DNA of 64,000 bases from Tsukamurella sp. 8F (GCF_029167375.1 NZ_JARFTP010000001.1:62001-126000); one strand, 5' to 3'. Numbered from the stretch's first letter, positions 37,679-47,575 are shown. Notes: a model not told the origin generated them from the letters alone. Program-made: numbers and translations.

Positions 37679-38569
37679 GTGAGTCCGCATGCCGATTTGG
37701 AAGACACAGCCGTCACGATCGTCCGCGAGGCCGCGGCCCGCGCCGCCGCCCGCCGCGCCGAGGTCTTCGGCGCGGGCGGCTACACCGCGCCGTCGGGCGA
37801 GGAGATCACCGGGGAGGCTTCGCCGGGCCCGGTCCGGACGAAGTCCACGCCCACCGACCCGGTCACCGTAGTCGACACGGAGACCGAGGATTTCGTGCGC
37901 GCGCGGCTCGGAGAACTGCGTCCGGGCGAGGCGATCCTGGGTGAAGAGCAGGGCGCGACCGAGCGTCCCGCTCCGGGGGCCGTGCGCTGGGTGGTCGACC
38001 CGATCGACGGCACCGTCAACTTCATGTACGGCGTCCCCGCGTATGCGGTCTCGCTGGCCGCACAGATCGACGGCGTGTCCGTGGCCGGGGCCGTCGCCGA
38101 CATCGCGAGCGGCGCCCTGTACTCCGCGAGCCGGGGCGGTGGTGCGCGCGAGATCGCCCCCGACGGCGCGGTGCGCGACCTGCGCGTCAACTCCCTCGAC
38201 GATCCCGGGCTCGCGCTCGTCGCGACGGGGTTCGGCTATCACCCCGAGCGGCGCGCGCGCCAGGGCGCGATCCTCGCGCAGCTGCTGCCCCGGGTGCGAG
38301 ACGTCCGGCGTATCGGCTCGGCGGCACTCGATCTGTGCATGGTCGCAGCGGGCCGCGTCGACGCGCACTACGAGCACGGCCTGAGCCCGTGGGACTGGGC
38401 GGCCGGCGCCCTCATCGCGGACGAGGCGGGGGCGCGTGTCGTGCTACCCGGCCCCGACAGCACCAGCGCCGACGGCGAACTCACCCTCGTCGCCGTGCCG
38501 GGCGTCGCCGACGCGTTCGCCCAGCTGTTGCGCGCTGCGGGCGGATACGAGGCGCTGCCGCAGACCTGA
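37679..38569 (+). CDS. suhB: Inositol monophosphatase family protein
   Basis: 296 residues from GTG 37679. Metal-binding motifs: GEEQGA (Glu), WVVDPIDGTVNF (Asp-Pro-Ile-Asp-Gly-Thr) and SPWDWAAGALIADEAGARV. Mg2+-dependent dephosphorylation of inositol-1-phosphate for phosphatidylinositol mannosides and mycothiol is the expected role (Rv2701c equivalent). The N-terminal about 45 residues are Ala-rich and longer than in short homologues. Convergent with cei (10 nt). Confidence 0.92.
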   Translation: MSPHADLEDTAVTIVREAAARAAARRAEVFGAGGYTAPSGEEITGEASPGPVRTKSTPTDPVTVVDTETEDFVRARLGELRPGEAILGEEQGATERPAPGAVRWVVDPIDGTVNFMYGVPAYAVSLAAQIDGVSVAGAVADIASGALYSASRGGGAREIAPDGAVRDLRVNSLDDPGLALVATGFGYHPERRARQGAILAQLLPRVRDVRRIGSAALDLCMVAAGRVDAHYEHGLSPWDWAAGALIADEAGARVVLPGPDSTSADGELTLVAVPGVADAFAQLLRAAGGYEALPQT

Positions 38570-38579
38570 CACCGGTCGC

Positions 38580-39302
38580 TCAGCTGCAGTTCTGGTTGTG
38601 CACGGCGGCGATGAGCGCTGGATTGGCGCCGCCGTCGGGCGCGCCGGCGGCTGCCGCACGCAGGGTCCGGAGCACCTCCTGCGCATCCGCGGACGGGTCG
38701 ATGCCGTTGAAGTAGGTGCCGATCACCAGGTCGACCGAGTTGTCCTTCCGGCCGTCGTTGATCAGCTGCGCGCACGGCGCCGCGATCCACACGCCCGCAG
38801 CCGCGGTCTTGCCGGCGTCGCCGAACCGCACTTGCGCCTGGCACGCCATGTCGTGGTTGTAGTGCGTGTCGTCGCCGTAGCCGCCGGTCGCGGGGGTGGT
38901 GAACCCGTAGTCCTTGAGCTTCGCCAGGACCTCCTGGGCGCGACCGTTCTGGTCCGATGCGTTGAGCACACGCACATTGGTGTTCGCCAGCGGCGCAGGT
39001 TTCACGGACACCATGTCGCCGGGCGGTACGACGTCGAACCGCGTCGACGCGGGCGCCTTCGCGGTCGTTGCGCCTGCGGCCCCGGGGCGTGGCGCCGCCG
39101 AGGCGGACGCTGGCGCGGCGGGCGTCGGGCACGTGACCGGGGCGGCCGCCTCGGTACGCCGCGACAGCGCGACGCCCCAGGTGATCACCCCGGCGACCGC
39201 GAGCACGATCACCAGAATAAGGACCGGGTACGCGTTGCGGCGCCGCCACGGCTCGCCCCTGCGGTCCTGGTCGCGGCCGATTGCGGTGATCTGTGAAACC
39301 AC
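38580..39302 (-). CDS. cei: Cell envelope integrity protein Cei (LytR C-terminal domain)
   Basis: 240 residues from GTG 39302. A short basic cytosolic start is followed by one transmembrane helix (about 26-48, YPVLILVIVLAVAGVITWGV), an Ala/Pro-rich linker, then an extracytoplasmic LytR_C domain (NTNVRVLNASDQNGRAQEVL, TYFNGIDPSADAQEVLRTLR). Two Cys near the end (AAPCAQL, NQNCS) could form a disulfide. Equivalent of Rv2700. Divergent from the DUF4193 gene. Confidence 0.88.
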   Translation of the reverse strand: MVSQITAIGRDQDRRGEPWRRRNAYPVLILVIVLAVAGVITWGVALSRRTEAAAPVTCPTPAAPASASAAPRPGAAGATTAKAPASTRFDVVPPGDMVSVKPAPLANTNVRVLNASDQNGRAQEVLAKLKDYGFTTPATGGYGDDTHYNHDMACQAQVRFGDAGKTAAAGVWIAAPCAQLINDGRKDNSVDLVIGTYFNGIDPSADAQEVLRTLRAAAAGAPDGGANPALIAAVHNQNCS

Positions 39303-39398
39303 GCGGCCAGTGTAGGGCCCGAGACCGGGAATCATCGGGAGGGTCGTCGCGTTGCAGGCTGCATCGCCGTAGACCTCGGCGATCTTCGGGCACAACCC

Positions 39399-39427
39399 GT
39401 GACAATGAAAAAGGGATCGGCTACACT
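39399..39427 (+). promoter_or_regulatory. Sigma-A-like promoter for the DUF4193 gene
   Basis: -35 GTGACA (39399-39404), 17-nt spacer, -10 TACACT (39422-39427). Expected start near 39434 gives a leader of about 78 nt before ATG 39512. Confidence 0.55.
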
Positions 39428-39511
39428 TCGGGCCGCTCAGCGGACCGGGGCCCACCGGAACCGATGATCTCGGGCTATTCGGGCGGGTCGCAGCAAGGAT
39501 GGGGATCATTA

Positions 39512-39811
39512 ATGGCTACTGATTACGACGCTCCGCGTCGGACTGAATCCGACGAGATGTCGGAAGACTCCCTGGAGGAGCTGAAGGCGCGCCGAAACGA
39601 GGCACAGTCGGGCTCCGTAGACGTCGACGAGGGCGAGACCGCCGAGTCGTTCGAACTGCCCGGCGCGGACCTGTCGGGTGAGGAACTGTCAGTGCGAGTC
39701 GTGCCCAAGCAGGCGGACGAGTTCACCTGCACGAGTTGTTTCCTCGTGTACCACCGCAGCCGGCTGGCTGTGGAGAACGGCAACCAGCTCATCTGCGTCG
39801 ACTGCGCCTGA
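39512..39811 (+). CDS. DUF4193 zinc-ribbon protein
   Basis: 99 residues from ATG 39512. Highly conserved in Mycobacteriales (Rv2699c): MATDYDAPRRTESDEMSEDS, SLEELKARRNEAQSG, SFELPGADLSGEELSVRV and a C-terminal zinc ribbon with Cys pairs CTSC and CVDC. Small acidic cytosolic protein of unknown function; its constant position beside sigA and dut is shared across the order. Confidence 0.93.
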   Translation: MATDYDAPRRTESDEMSEDSLEELKARRNEAQSGSVDVDEGETAESFELPGADLSGEELSVRVVPKQADEFTCTSCFLVYHRSRLAVENGNQLICVDCA

Positions 39812-39840
39812 CGGCGAACGGCGACGCGCTGGCGAGTGGT

Positions 39841-40299
39841 TCAGCTCAGCGCGGTCGCCGTGGGGATATGGGCGAGCACCCGATCGGGGTGCCTCGTCGA
39901 CACCATCCAGTAGGGGGTGGGGTCGTCGGGATCGTCCAGCACTAGAACCACGAGGGTCTTCACCCACGACCGGTGGAACAGATAGGCGGCGGGGTCGAGC
40001 TGCCGGCCGAGCGCCGCGCTCTTCGCGCTCGCAGGCACCGCGGCCGCCCGAGAGATCAACTCCACCGGAAGGTGGGCATCACCGGCCCACACCTCTCCAT
40101 CCCGGACCTGGACCTGCGCGCGGCCCATACTGAACAACAGCACCGCCGCCAGCGCGCCGAGCACCGCGTACACCGCCCAGACCCAAGCAGAGCCGCGCGC
40201 GGCGATCTGCACCTCGTAACCGATCAGCGCCACGGCGATGGCAGCCGCCGGCCACCACTGCCACGGCACGTAGAGGCGCTCACGGTAAGTCGAATCCAC
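39841..40299 (-). CDS. DUF3093 membrane protein
   Basis: 152 residues from GTG 40299. Starts [20 protein letters not shown], has two adjacent transmembrane helices (about 13-60), then a soluble domain ([46 protein letters not shown]) conserved in Rv2698-like proteins. Function unknown. Divergent from dut with 24 nt between starts, so the two promoters must overlap the opposite gene. Confidence 0.9.
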   Translation of the reverse strand: MDSTYRERLYVPWQWWPAAAIAVALIGYEVQIAARGSAWVWAVYAVLGALAAVLLFSMGRAQVQVRDGEVWAGDAHLPVELISRAAAVPASAKSAALGRQLDPAAYLFHRSWVKTLVVLVLDDPDDPTPYWMVSTRHPDRVLAHIPTATALS

Positions 40300-40323
40300 G
40301 GTCCCAAGCGTAGTCTCCTCGCC

Positions 40324-40797
40324 ATGACGCCCCGGATACCCCTGTTGCGCCTCGACGCCGGACTGCCCATGCCCGAACGGGCTCATCCCGGTGACGCCGG
40401 CGTGGACCTGTACTCCGCCGTCGACATCACCCTCGCGCCCGGAGACCGTGCGTTGGTCGGTACCGGGGTGGCGCTCGCGCTCCCTCTGGGCACGGTCGGG
40501 CTCGTGCATCCGCGGTCCGGTCTCGCGGCCCGCCACGGCCTCACGGTTGTGAATACGCCGGGCACCATCGACGCCGGCTACCGCGGCGAGATCAAGGTGT
40601 GTCTACTGAACACGGACCGCGACACCCCCATCGATATCGCGCGCGGCGACCGGATCGCGCAGTTGTTGGTGCAGCGGGTCGAGCTACCGGAATTCGAGGA
40701 GGTCGACTCGCTCGACGAGACCGCACGCGGGGCAGGCGGTTACGGCTCTAGCGGGGGACACGCGAGCCTCGACGGGACCGCGTCGACGACTGCGTAG
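40324..40797 (+). CDS. dut: dUTP diphosphatase
   Basis: 157 residues with all five dUTPase motifs: AGVDLYSA (I), [11 protein letters not shown] (II), [16 protein letters not shown] (III), [11 protein letters not shown] (IV) and the C-terminal [10 protein letters not shown] (V). The trimeric enzyme hydrolyses dUTP to dUMP, preventing uracil incorporation. Start ATG 40324. Equivalent of Rv2697c. Confidence 0.96.
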   Translation: MTPRIPLLRLDAGLPMPERAHPGDAGVDLYSAVDITLAPGDRALVGTGVALALPLGTVGLVHPRSGLAARHGLTVVNTPGTIDAGYRGEIKVCLLNTDRDTPIDIARGDRIAQLLVQRVELPEFEEVDSLDETARGAGGYGSSGGHASLDGTASTTA

Positions 40798-40853
40798 CTA
40801 AACTCGACTGCGCGCGGGACCAGCCCGCGGGCAGCCAACGTCAAGGAGCTTTC

Positions 40854-41645
40854 ATGGCCTTCGGTCGACGCAAGTCCGGCAAGGGCGGCGCGTCCAACGT
40901 GGACCCGTACGCCGAGATCGGGCAGCCTGAACGGGCACACCACCCGACGGTGCCGACCGAGCAGGAGACGAAGGTTCTGGGCTCGGGCGAGGGGCCGTAC
41001 GATCTCGACCAACTCGAGGATGCCGAGGCGCTCGGCGACGGCCGCTTAGACCTGGGTTCGATGGTGCTCGCCATGCCACCTGAGGCGCAGATGCAGGTCG
41101 AGATGGGTCCGGACGGGCTCCCAATGGTGGTGCACATCGACACCCAGTTCGGCCGCATCACGCCGGGGGTGTTCGCTGCCCCGCGCTCCGGCGGGCAGTG
41201 GCGTGAGGTGGTCACAGAGATCGCCGACTCGCTACGGGATCAGGGTGCGCAGGTCACCATCGAGGACGGTCACTGGGGGCGTGAGGTGCTCGGTCGCAGC
41301 CCCGGCGTGCTGGTGCGCTTCATCGGCGCCGAGGGGCCGCGATGGATGACCCGCTTCGTCGTCACGGCACCCGAGGGCAGCGAACCGCAGGCCGCGCAGA
41401 TCGCGCGCGCGATGCTCGCGGAGACCGTGATCCGGCGCGGTAACGAGCCCAGGCCCGCTCGCGACAATCTCGAGATCTCCCTTCCCGCAGACCTTCTAGC
41501 GCATCTGCAGGCCGCCGTGGCCGAGCAGCAGGCGCAGGCGGAGGCGGAGGCCGCTCAGCAGGCGCCCGCCGCCCTGCGCCAGCCCAGCCAGGACCGGCTC
41601 ACTCAGGGATCGGCCCTGTCCCGGCTCCAGCAGGGGCGCAACTAG
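40854..41645 (+). CDS. DUF3710 protein
   Basis: 263 residues, ATG 40854 after AAGGAG. The conserved region includes GPYDLDQLEDAEALGDGRLD, GRITPGVFAAPRSGGQWREV, GVLVRFIGAEGPRWMTRF and a Gln/Ala-rich C-terminal coiled region (AAVAEQQAQAEAEAAQQ). Equivalent of Rv2696c. Function unknown; cytosolic. Confidence 0.9.
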   Translation: MAFGRRKSGKGGASNVDPYAEIGQPERAHHPTVPTEQETKVLGSGEGPYDLDQLEDAEALGDGRLDLGSMVLAMPPEAQMQVEMGPDGLPMVVHIDTQFGRITPGVFAAPRSGGQWREVVTEIADSLRDQGAQVTIEDGHWGREVLGRSPGVLVRFIGAEGPRWMTRFVVTAPEGSEPQAAQIARAMLAETVIRRGNEPRPARDNLEISLPADLLAHLQAAVAEQQAQAEAEAAQQAPAALRQPSQDRLTQGSALSRLQQGRN

Positions 41646-41652
41646 AGCGCGC

Positions 41653-42372
41653 CTAGGGCCTCGCGGCCCAGCCCAGCGCCTTGGCGGCGACGCGCCCCAG
41701 GACGGCCGGATCACCGCCCAGCTCTGCCAGCTCGACGGTGAGCGCGGTCGCGGCCGGGATGGCCGAGGCCCATTCGTCCGCCACGGCCGCGGGATGCACA
41801 GCGTCGCCGCGAGCGCCGATCACGACAGTCGGCGTATGCACCCGGGCGAGCTCGACGCCCGTCGGGCCCGGGCACGCGGCCGCCTCGCGGAGAGCGGGGG
41901 ACAGGAAGGCGCCGTGGGCCGCCCACGAGCGACTGAGCTCGCGCGCTAGCCAACCCGGGCTCGATGACCGCATCCGTGCCGTCGCCTCGACGGGCCCGAC
42001 GGCGTCGACGGTGTCCGCGGTGACCCGTGCGGCGAGTGCGGCAGGCGTATCCGGTGCCGTCGGGCCCGTCCACGGCGGCAGCGCGAGCACCAGGCCCGCG
42101 ACGCCCGCACCGCACCGCTCCGCGGCCCACCGCGAGCCGATCACAGAGCCCAGGGACACGCCGCACACCACCACCGGGCCGAGGGCCGCGGCATCGTCGA
42201 GGGCGGACCGGTATGCAGCCTCCACCGAGGGCGGCCGTGCGTCGACGGCTAGCACACGCGCGCAGAGCGCGGTGAGGGGCGCGTACGCGCGGCGCACGAA
42301 GTCGCCGTCGGAGCCCGACCCGGGCAGCAGCACGGCGGTGGCCGCCGAGAAATCAGACGTCACATCCCTCAT
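41653..42372 (-). CDS. Alpha/beta hydrolase (Rv2695-like position)
   Basis: 239 residues. Oxyanion segment LLPGSGSDGDF, nucleophile elbow CGVSLGS, an acidic residue in GARGDAVHP, and no clear final His, so catalytic competence is uncertain. Alanine-rich throughout. It occupies the place of Rv2695 between the DUF3710 and DUF3159 genes; the Rv2694c and TrkA genes of M. tuberculosis are missing here. ATG 42372 is given; GTG 42363 (VTSDFSAATAV) has a better-placed AGGG and may be the real start. Confidence 0.7.
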   Translation of the reverse strand: MRDVTSDFSAATAVLLPGSGSDGDFVRRAYAPLTALCARVLAVDARPPSVEAAYRSALDDAAALGPVVVCGVSLGSVIGSRWAAERCGAGVAGLVLALPPWTGPTAPDTPAALAARVTADTVDAVGPVEATARMRSSSPGWLARELSRSWAAHGAFLSPALREAAACPGPTGVELARVHTPTVVIGARGDAVHPAAVADEWASAIPAATALTVELAELGGDPAVLGRVAAKALGWAARP

Positions 42373-42408
42373 CCTGCCGGACGTCCACGGCGACTACTGT
42401 GGGCGGCT

Positions 42409-43152
42409 GTGACCGAAGAGAACGGACCCGAGCCGCCGCTGAAGGACCAGGTCCTCGCCCAGATGGGCGGCTGGCAGGGCCTCGTCTATTCGACCCTGCC
42501 CGTCGCGGCCTTCGTACCGGCCAACGCGATCGGCGGTCTCGGCTGGGGCGCCGGTGTCGCTCTCGGCGTGGCGGCTGTGATCCTGGTGGTCCGTCTCGTC
42601 ACCCGCAGCAGCGTGCAGCCCGCCGTGAGCGGATTCTTCGGGGTGGGGATCTGTGTCGTGATCGCGTTCGCCATCGGCAGCGCCAAGGGCTATTACCTCT
42701 ACGGCATCGTCACGCAGGCGGTGCTCGCCGTCGCGTTTCTGGTGTCGGTCATCGTGCGACGCCCACTCGTCGGTGTCCTGTGGAACATGCTCGAGATCGG
42801 CGGCAAGCGGCACACCGACCGGGATTGGCGCGCCGTGCCCCGTGAGCGTCGCGCATACGACGCGCTGACGATCTTGTGGACGCTGGTGTTCGCCGTGCGC
42901 TTCGTGGTGCAGGGGCTGCTGTACCAGTCCGACCGGACGGGCTGGCTGGGTATCGCTCGAATCGTCATGGGCTGGCCCATGTTCGGGGTATGCCTGTTGG
43001 TGACGTATGCGGTGGCCCGGCAGCTCACCGGCGCCGGGAGCGGAGCGAGCGGGCCGGGTGATTCCGGCGCCGGGAGCGGAGCGAGCGGGTCGGGTGATTC
43101 GGGCGCCGGGAGCGGAGCGAGCGGGCCGGATACGACCGGCGGCCCGAGGTGA
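42409..43152 (+). CDS. DUF3159 membrane protein with repeat tail
   Basis: 247 residues from GTG 42409. KDQVLAQMGGWQGLVYSTLP, LIQ-like hydrophobic segments (about six helices) and LWNMLEIGGKRHTDRDWR mark the DUF3159 family (Rv2693c). The last about 40 residues are three copies of a Gly-Ala-Ser-Asp-rich 12-mer encoded by the 36-bp DNA repeat at 43030, which is not part of the family. The stop overlaps the methyltransferase start (GTGA). Confidence 0.88.
   Translation: MTEENGPEPPLKDQVLAQMGGWQGLVYSTLPVAAFVPANAIGGLGWGAGVALGVAAVILVVRLVTRSSVQPAVSGFFGVGICVVIAFAIGSAKGYYLYGIVTQAVLAVAFLVSVIVRRPLVGVLWNMLEIGGKRHTDRDWRAVPRERRAYDALTILWTLVFAVRFVVQGLLYQSDRTGWLGIARIVMGWPMFGVCLLVTYAVARQLTGAGSGASGPGDSGAGSGASGSGDSGAGSGASGPDTTGGPR
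43030..43137 (+). repeat. Three tandem 36-bp repeats in the DUF3159 gene
   Basis: Copies at 43030-43065, 43066-43101 and 43102-43137. The first two differ by a few bases and the last diverges at its end. The period is a multiple of three, so copy-number change keeps the frame and only alters tail length. Confidence 0.85.
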
Positions 43153-44336
43153 GCGAAGGGCGCGAGCTGGAGCTCGTCGCTGGTCGGCCCGCGCACGGCG
43201 GCTTCACGGTAGCGCGCACCGACGGCCAGGTCGTGTTCGTGAGCGGCGCGCTGCCGGGTGAGCCGGTGCGCGCGCGAGTCACGGAGACCAGGAAGTCTTT
43301 TCTGCGCGCGACGGTGACAGAGGTCCTGACACCCTCGCCGCACCGCGTCGACGAGGCGTGCCCCGCTGCCGCGGCAGGCGCCGGGTGCTGCGACCTCTCG
43401 TTCGCCGAACCCGCCTACGCGCGCGAGCTGAAGTCCGAGGTCCTCGCGGATGTGCTCGGCCGGATCGGGCGGTTCGCGCCGGGCGCCGTCGATACGGCCG
43501 TGATCCCGGTGACGCCGGGGATGGACGCGGGATGGCGGACCCGGGCGCGGCTTGCCGTAGGGCGCGGGGGAGAGCTCGGCTGGCGCGCTGCGCGGAGCCA
43601 CGATCTGGTCGCCGAGCCACACTGTCGGCAGTTGGTGTCCGGGCTCGTCGACGGGCTTACGGACTTGGAGCACGGCGCGCCCGAGTTGGTCGTCGCCCGC
43701 GACGACGACGGTGTGCGGCACGCCGTGCTCGGCTCGCCCGCACGGCGCGGGAGCTGGGCCGCCCAGTTGCTGGTCGACGGGAGCGGTATCACGCGCCAGC
43801 GCGTCGGGACGCGGCAGTTCGACGTCCCCGTGACCGCGTTCTGGCAGGCCCACCGGGACGCGGTCGCCGCGTATACCGCGCTGGCCGCGCGCTGGGTGCC
43901 CCCTGACGTGCACGTGTGGGATCTGTACGGCGGGGTCGGGGTGTTCGCGTCGGCCCTGACCGAGCGGGGCGGGAGCGCGGAGGTCGTGGAGACGTCGCCG
44001 GACGCCGTGCGCGCGGGGCGGCGGGCGTTCGAGGGCGCGCCGGTCCGGTTCCTGCGATCCGGCGTCGCCGAGGCGTTGCCCCGACTGCGTCGCCCCGGCG
44101 CGGTCGTGCTCGATCCGCCCCGAGCGGGGGCGGGCGCCGAGACGGTCCGGGCGATCGCGGCGGCGCGTCCGGCGGACGTGGTGCACGTCGGGTGCGATGC
44201 GGCCGCGTTCGCGCGCGATCTCCGGCTATGGCACGACGCCGGGTACGCCGCCCGCGAGGTCGTGGCGTTCGACGCGTTCCCGGGGACTCACCACCTCGAG
44301 GTGATGGCGCACCTCACTCCGGGCGCGGCCCCGTAA
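43149..44336 (+). CDS. TrmA/RumA-like 23S rRNA/tRNA (uracil-5) methyltransferase
   Basis: 395 residues from GTG 43149. A TRAM domain occupies the N-terminus (GRPAHGGFTVARTDGQVVFV, GALPGEPVRARV). A Cys cluster (DEACPAAAAGAGCCDLSF) resembles the iron-sulfur site of RumA but is irregular. SAM-binding motif VWDLYGGVGVFAS, catalytic LDPPRAG and VGCDAAAFARDL with the nucleophilic Cys. Methylates C5 of a uridine in RNA. Rv2689c equivalent. Overlaps the DUF3159 stop by 4 nt. Confidence 0.86.
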   Translation: MSEGRELELVAGRPAHGGFTVARTDGQVVFVSGALPGEPVRARVTETRKSFLRATVTEVLTPSPHRVDEACPAAAAGAGCCDLSFAEPAYARELKSEVLADVLGRIGRFAPGAVDTAVIPVTPGMDAGWRTRARLAVGRGGELGWRAARSHDLVAEPHCRQLVSGLVDGLTDLEHGAPELVVARDDDGVRHAVLGSPARRGSWAAQLLVDGSGITRQRVGTRQFDVPVTAFWQAHRDAVAAYTALAARWVPPDVHVWDLYGGVGVFASALTERGGSAEVVETSPDAVRAGRRAFEGAPVRFLRSGVAEALPRLRRPGAVVLDPPRAGAGAETVRAIAAARPADVVHVGCDAAAFARDLRLWHDAGYAAREVVAFDAFPGTHHLEVMAHLTPGAAP

Positions 44337-44417
44337 AGTGGCGAGCACGTTCGTTGAAGGTGTACACACGACCAAAGCCCAAGGATCCACCGGCGGTGAT
44401 AGGAGAACACGAGGCAC

Positions 44418-46355
44418 ATGGACGTGCTGAAGACCATCGACTCCCCCGGGGACCTGCGCAAGCTGGATCAGGCCGCCCTCACGCAGCTAGCTGCCGAGAT
44501 CCGAGAGTTCCTGGTGGAGAAGGTGTCCGCGACCGGCGGCCACCTGGGCCCCAACCTGGGAGTCGTGGAGCTCACGATGGCTCTGCACCGCGTGTTCGAC
44601 TCGCCGATCGACCCCATCCTGTTCGACACCGGCCATCAGGCGTACGTCCACAAGATCCTGACGGGTCGCCGCGACTCGTTCGACTCACTTCGGCAGCGCA
44701 ACGGCCTGTCCGGGTACCCGTGCCGAGCCGAGTCCGAACACGACTGGACGGAGTCGTCCCACGCCTCGGCCGCGCTGTCGTACGCGGACGGTCTCGCAAA
44801 GGCCTTCGGACTCGCCGGTGAGTCGCGCACGGTCGTGGCGGTCGTCGGCGACGGGGCTCTGACAGGCGGTATGTGCTGGGAGGCGCTCAACAACATCGCC
44901 GCGTCCGAGCGGCCCGTGGTGATCGTGGTCAACGACAACGGGCGGTCTTATGCACCGACCATCGGCGGGCTGGCGACGCACCTTGCGGGACTCCGAACGA
45001 CGCCGGCCTACGAGCAGTTCCTCGAGCAGGGGCGGCGTCACGTGCGGAACCTGCCCGTCGTGGGGCAGCCCGCGTACTCGCTGCTGCACGGCATGAAGGC
45101 CGGGATCAAGGACATGGTCAGCCCGCAGGCGATGTTCGCCGACCTCGGCTTGAAGTACGTGGGCCCGGTGGACGGGCACGACGAGGCGGGGCTCGAGTCT
45201 GCGCTACGGCGTGCCAAGGACTTCGGGGGCCCCGTCGTGGTGCATGCGATCACCCGCAAGGGGATGGGCTACGAGCACGCCGAGAACCACGAGGCGGATC
45301 AGATGCACAGCATCGGGGTCAACGACCCCGCCACGGGACTGTCGAAGTCGAGCCCGGGCGGCCGGGATTGGACGGCGGTGTTCGCCGAGGAGTTGGTCGC
45401 GCACGGCGAGAGGCGTTCGGACATCGTCGCTTTGACGGGCGCGATGGCGGAGCCGACCGGCGTGGCGCCGTTCGGGGTGAAATTCCCCGACCGCATGTAC
45501 GACGTCGGCATCGCCGAGCAACACGCCCTCACCTCGGCTGCGGGGTTGGCTCTCGGTGGCATGCATCCCGTCGTCGCCCTCTACTCGACCTTCCTCAACC
45601 GCGCGTTCGACCAGTTGCTGATGGACGTCGCGCTCCTGCGGCAGCCGGTGACGCTGGTGTTGGACCGATCCGGCGTCACGGGCCCAGACGGGGCCTCCCA
45701 CCACGGGATGTGGGATCTCTCCCTCGCGTCGGTGGTACCCGGACTGCGGGTCGCGGTGCCCCGGGACGGTAGGCGGCTGCGGGAGGAATTCGCGGAGGCA
45801 CTGGACGTCTCCGACGGCCCGACGCTGCTGCGCTACCCCAAGGGCGCGGTGCCCGCGGACTTGACGGCCGTGCGGCGGCTCGACGACGGCGTCGACGTCC
45901 TCGTGGCCGACGCCACCGCGACCGACGTGCTCGTGGTAGCTGTCGGTCCGTTCGCACACATGGCCGTCGACGTCGCCGAGCGCCTGCGCGGGCAGGGGAT
46001 CGGTGCGACGGTGGTCGACCCGCGTTGGGTGCTGCCCGTGCCGGCGTCGATCGCGGAGCTGGCCCGCGGCCATCGGCTGGTCGTCACGCTGGAGGACTCG
46101 GGCGTCGCGGGCGGCATCGGAGCCGCCGTGTCGGCGTCGCTGCAGCGCGCCGACGTGGACACACCTGTGCGCGTTTTCGGCGTAGCGCAGCAGTTCCTCG
46201 ACCACGGCTCGCGCGGCGAGCTCCTGGGCGAACTGGGACTCACCGCCGCCGACGTCGCCGTAGCGGTGACGGAGAAGCTCTCGGCGCACGGTAAGACGGT
46301 CCAGGCTGTGCAGGATGCCGGCGTGGCGCAGCGGAGCAGCTTCCTGCCGCAGTAG
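44418..46355 (+). CDS. dxs: 1-deoxy-D-xylulose-5-phosphate synthase
   Basis: 645 residues, standard length. Thiamine diphosphate motif [64 protein letters not shown] (catalytic Glu), and [14 protein letters not shown] in the C-terminal domain. First enzyme of the methylerythritol phosphate route to isoprenoids, condensing pyruvate and glyceraldehyde-3-phosphate. Rv2682c equivalent. ATG 44418 follows AGGAG (14 nt) and GAGG. Convergent with a TetR gene (6 nt). Confidence 0.96.
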   Translation: MDVLKTIDSPGDLRKLDQAALTQLAAEIREFLVEKVSATGGHLGPNLGVVELTMALHRVFDSPIDPILFDTGHQAYVHKILTGRRDSFDSLRQRNGLSGYPCRAESEHDWTESSHASAALSYADGLAKAFGLAGESRTVVAVVGDGALTGGMCWEALNNIAASERPVVIVVNDNGRSYAPTIGGLATHLAGLRTTPAYEQFLEQGRRHVRNLPVVGQPAYSLLHGMKAGIKDMVSPQAMFADLGLKYVGPVDGHDEAGLESALRRAKDFGGPVVVHAITRKGMGYEHAENHEADQMHSIGVNDPATGLSKSSPGGRDWTAVFAEELVAHGERRSDIVALTGAMAEPTGVAPFGVKFPDRMYDVGIAEQHALTSAAGLALGGMHPVVALYSTFLNRAFDQLLMDVALLRQPVTLVLDRSGVTGPDGASHHGMWDLSLASVVPGLRVAVPRDGRRLREEFAEALDVSDGPTLLRYPKGAVPADLTAVRRLDDGVDVLVADATATDVLVVAVGPFAHMAVDVAERLRGQGIGATVVDPRWVLPVPASIAELARGHRLVVTLEDSGVAGGIGAAVSASLQRADVDTPVRVFGVAQQFLDHGSRGELLGELGLTAADVAVAVTEKLSAHGKTVQAVQDAGVAQRSSFLPQ

Positions 46356-46361
46356 CAGCAG

Positions 46362-46982
46362 TCAGTCGCGCACGCTGAGGATGAGGGTGTCCGCGATATC
46401 ACCGGCGAACGCCTCCGGGGCTCCGTCGTCGCCGGACAGGTAACGCAGGAGGGCCCGCTGGAACAGGCCGTCCATGATCGCGTACGTGATCTCCGGGCCG
46501 GCTGCGGGCTGCGAGCCCCGGAGCTCGGCGAAGCGCTCCACGACACGCAGCAACATAGCGCCGATGCTGCGGTCGATGTCGGCGATGCTGCGGGCGAACT
46601 CCGGGTCGTACATCGCGTGTGTGCGCAGGTCGTACCAGAGCCGGTGGAGGTGGCCCTCGTCGCGCAGTGTCACCGCCATGACTGCGGCCACTCCCGACTC
46701 GAACGACCGGGCGTCGGGTGCGTGCTCTAGTACCTCGTCGAAGCGGTGTACGCACCCCGCCTTGTACAGGCGCACGCACTCGGTCGCGAGGTCGGTGACG
46801 TCGGTGAACGCGCCGGCGAGATCCGCGGGATCGATGCCGGACCGTGCCGCGAGTTCGTCCAGCGTCGAGCGCGAGTAGCCCAGTTCGGCCAGCGGCCCCA
46901 GGGCGCGGTTCGCGAGAGTGACACGCCTGACGTCGGTCTCGCCGGCGTCGGGATCGACTGCCGGATCTGCAGAGTGGGGCAT
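46362..46982 (-). CDS. TetR-family regulator
   Basis: 206 residues. The N-terminal domain is recognisable (LGPLAELGYSRSTLDELAAR) but atypical: the usual YYHF-type turn after the recognition helix is replaced by AGAFTDVTDLATE. The C-terminal domain (LWYDLRTHAMYDPEFARSIA, VVERFAELRG) fits TetR ligand domains. It begins with a good GAAGGAGGA ribosome site and lies 31 nt downstream of another TetR gene on the same strand. Confidence 0.7.
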   Translation of the reverse strand: MPHSADPAVDPDAGETDVRRVTLANRALGPLAELGYSRSTLDELAARSGIDPADLAGAFTDVTDLATECVRLYKAGCVHRFDEVLEHAPDARSFESGVAAVMAVTLRDEGHLHRLWYDLRTHAMYDPEFARSIADIDRSIGAMLLRVVERFAELRGSQPAAGPEITYAIMDGLFQRALLRYLSGDDGAPEAFAGDIADTLILSVRD

Positions 46983-47013
46983 TGCTGCTCCTCCTTCTCG
47001 AATCCGTTACAGG

Positions 47014-47565
47014 CTACGTGCCTCGCGTCGCCTCCTTGACCACCCGATCCGCCAAATGAGCGACCTGGGGGTCCTCGCGGAGGACGAGGATGCGGAGCCA
47101 CAGCGCGCCCATCGCGGGCACGAAGAGGTCGCGGGCGTCGGTATCGGCGATCTCGCCACGGCCCACCGCCCGGTCCAGGACGGTCTGCTCGATCGCCGCG
47201 CGTTCCCCGAGCACGTTCCGCGCGAACGCGGTGATGGCGGGGTTGCTGTCCGTGATCGTCGCGGCGGCGATACTGCGGCCCGTCGGGCTGGTCAGGATGT
47301 CGGCGACCTGGTTCAGGAGGGCCTCGACGTCGCCACGCAGCGAGCCCGTGTCGGGCGTGTCGAGCCTGGTCAGGTGCGACTCCCGGACCGAATCGGCGAT
47401 CAACTCGTCCTTACCGGGCCACCACCGGTAGATGGTCGTCTTGTTCACGCCCGCCGCCGCGGCGACCCCCTCGATGGTCAGTCCGTCGTACCCGCGTTCG
47501 GTGAGTATCCGCAGGGTCGCGGCGTGGATCTCGGTGGCGCGGCGTGGGGCGGGCATGTGCCTCAT
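47014..47565 (-). CDS. TetR-family regulator of the divergent aldehyde dehydrogenase
   Basis: 183 residues from the Met at 47565 (an alternative Met is three codons later). Helix-turn-helix ILTERGYDGLTIEGVAAAAG, NKTTIYRWWPGKDEL is classical. The C-terminal domain has LLNQVADILTSPTGRSIAAA, as in TetR_C_16-like repressors. Divergent from the aldehyde dehydrogenase gene with a perfect 26-bp palindrome between them, so repression of both directions is very likely. Confidence 0.85.
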   Translation of the reverse strand: MRHMPAPRRATEIHAATLRILTERGYDGLTIEGVAAAAGVNKTTIYRWWPGKDELIADSVRESHLTRLDTPDTGSLRGDVEALLNQVADILTSPTGRSIAAATITDSNPAITAFARNVLGERAAIEQTVLDRAVGRGEIADTDARDLFVPAMGALWLRILVLREDPQVAHLADRVVKEATRGT

Positions 47566-47575
47566 AGTACCCCTG

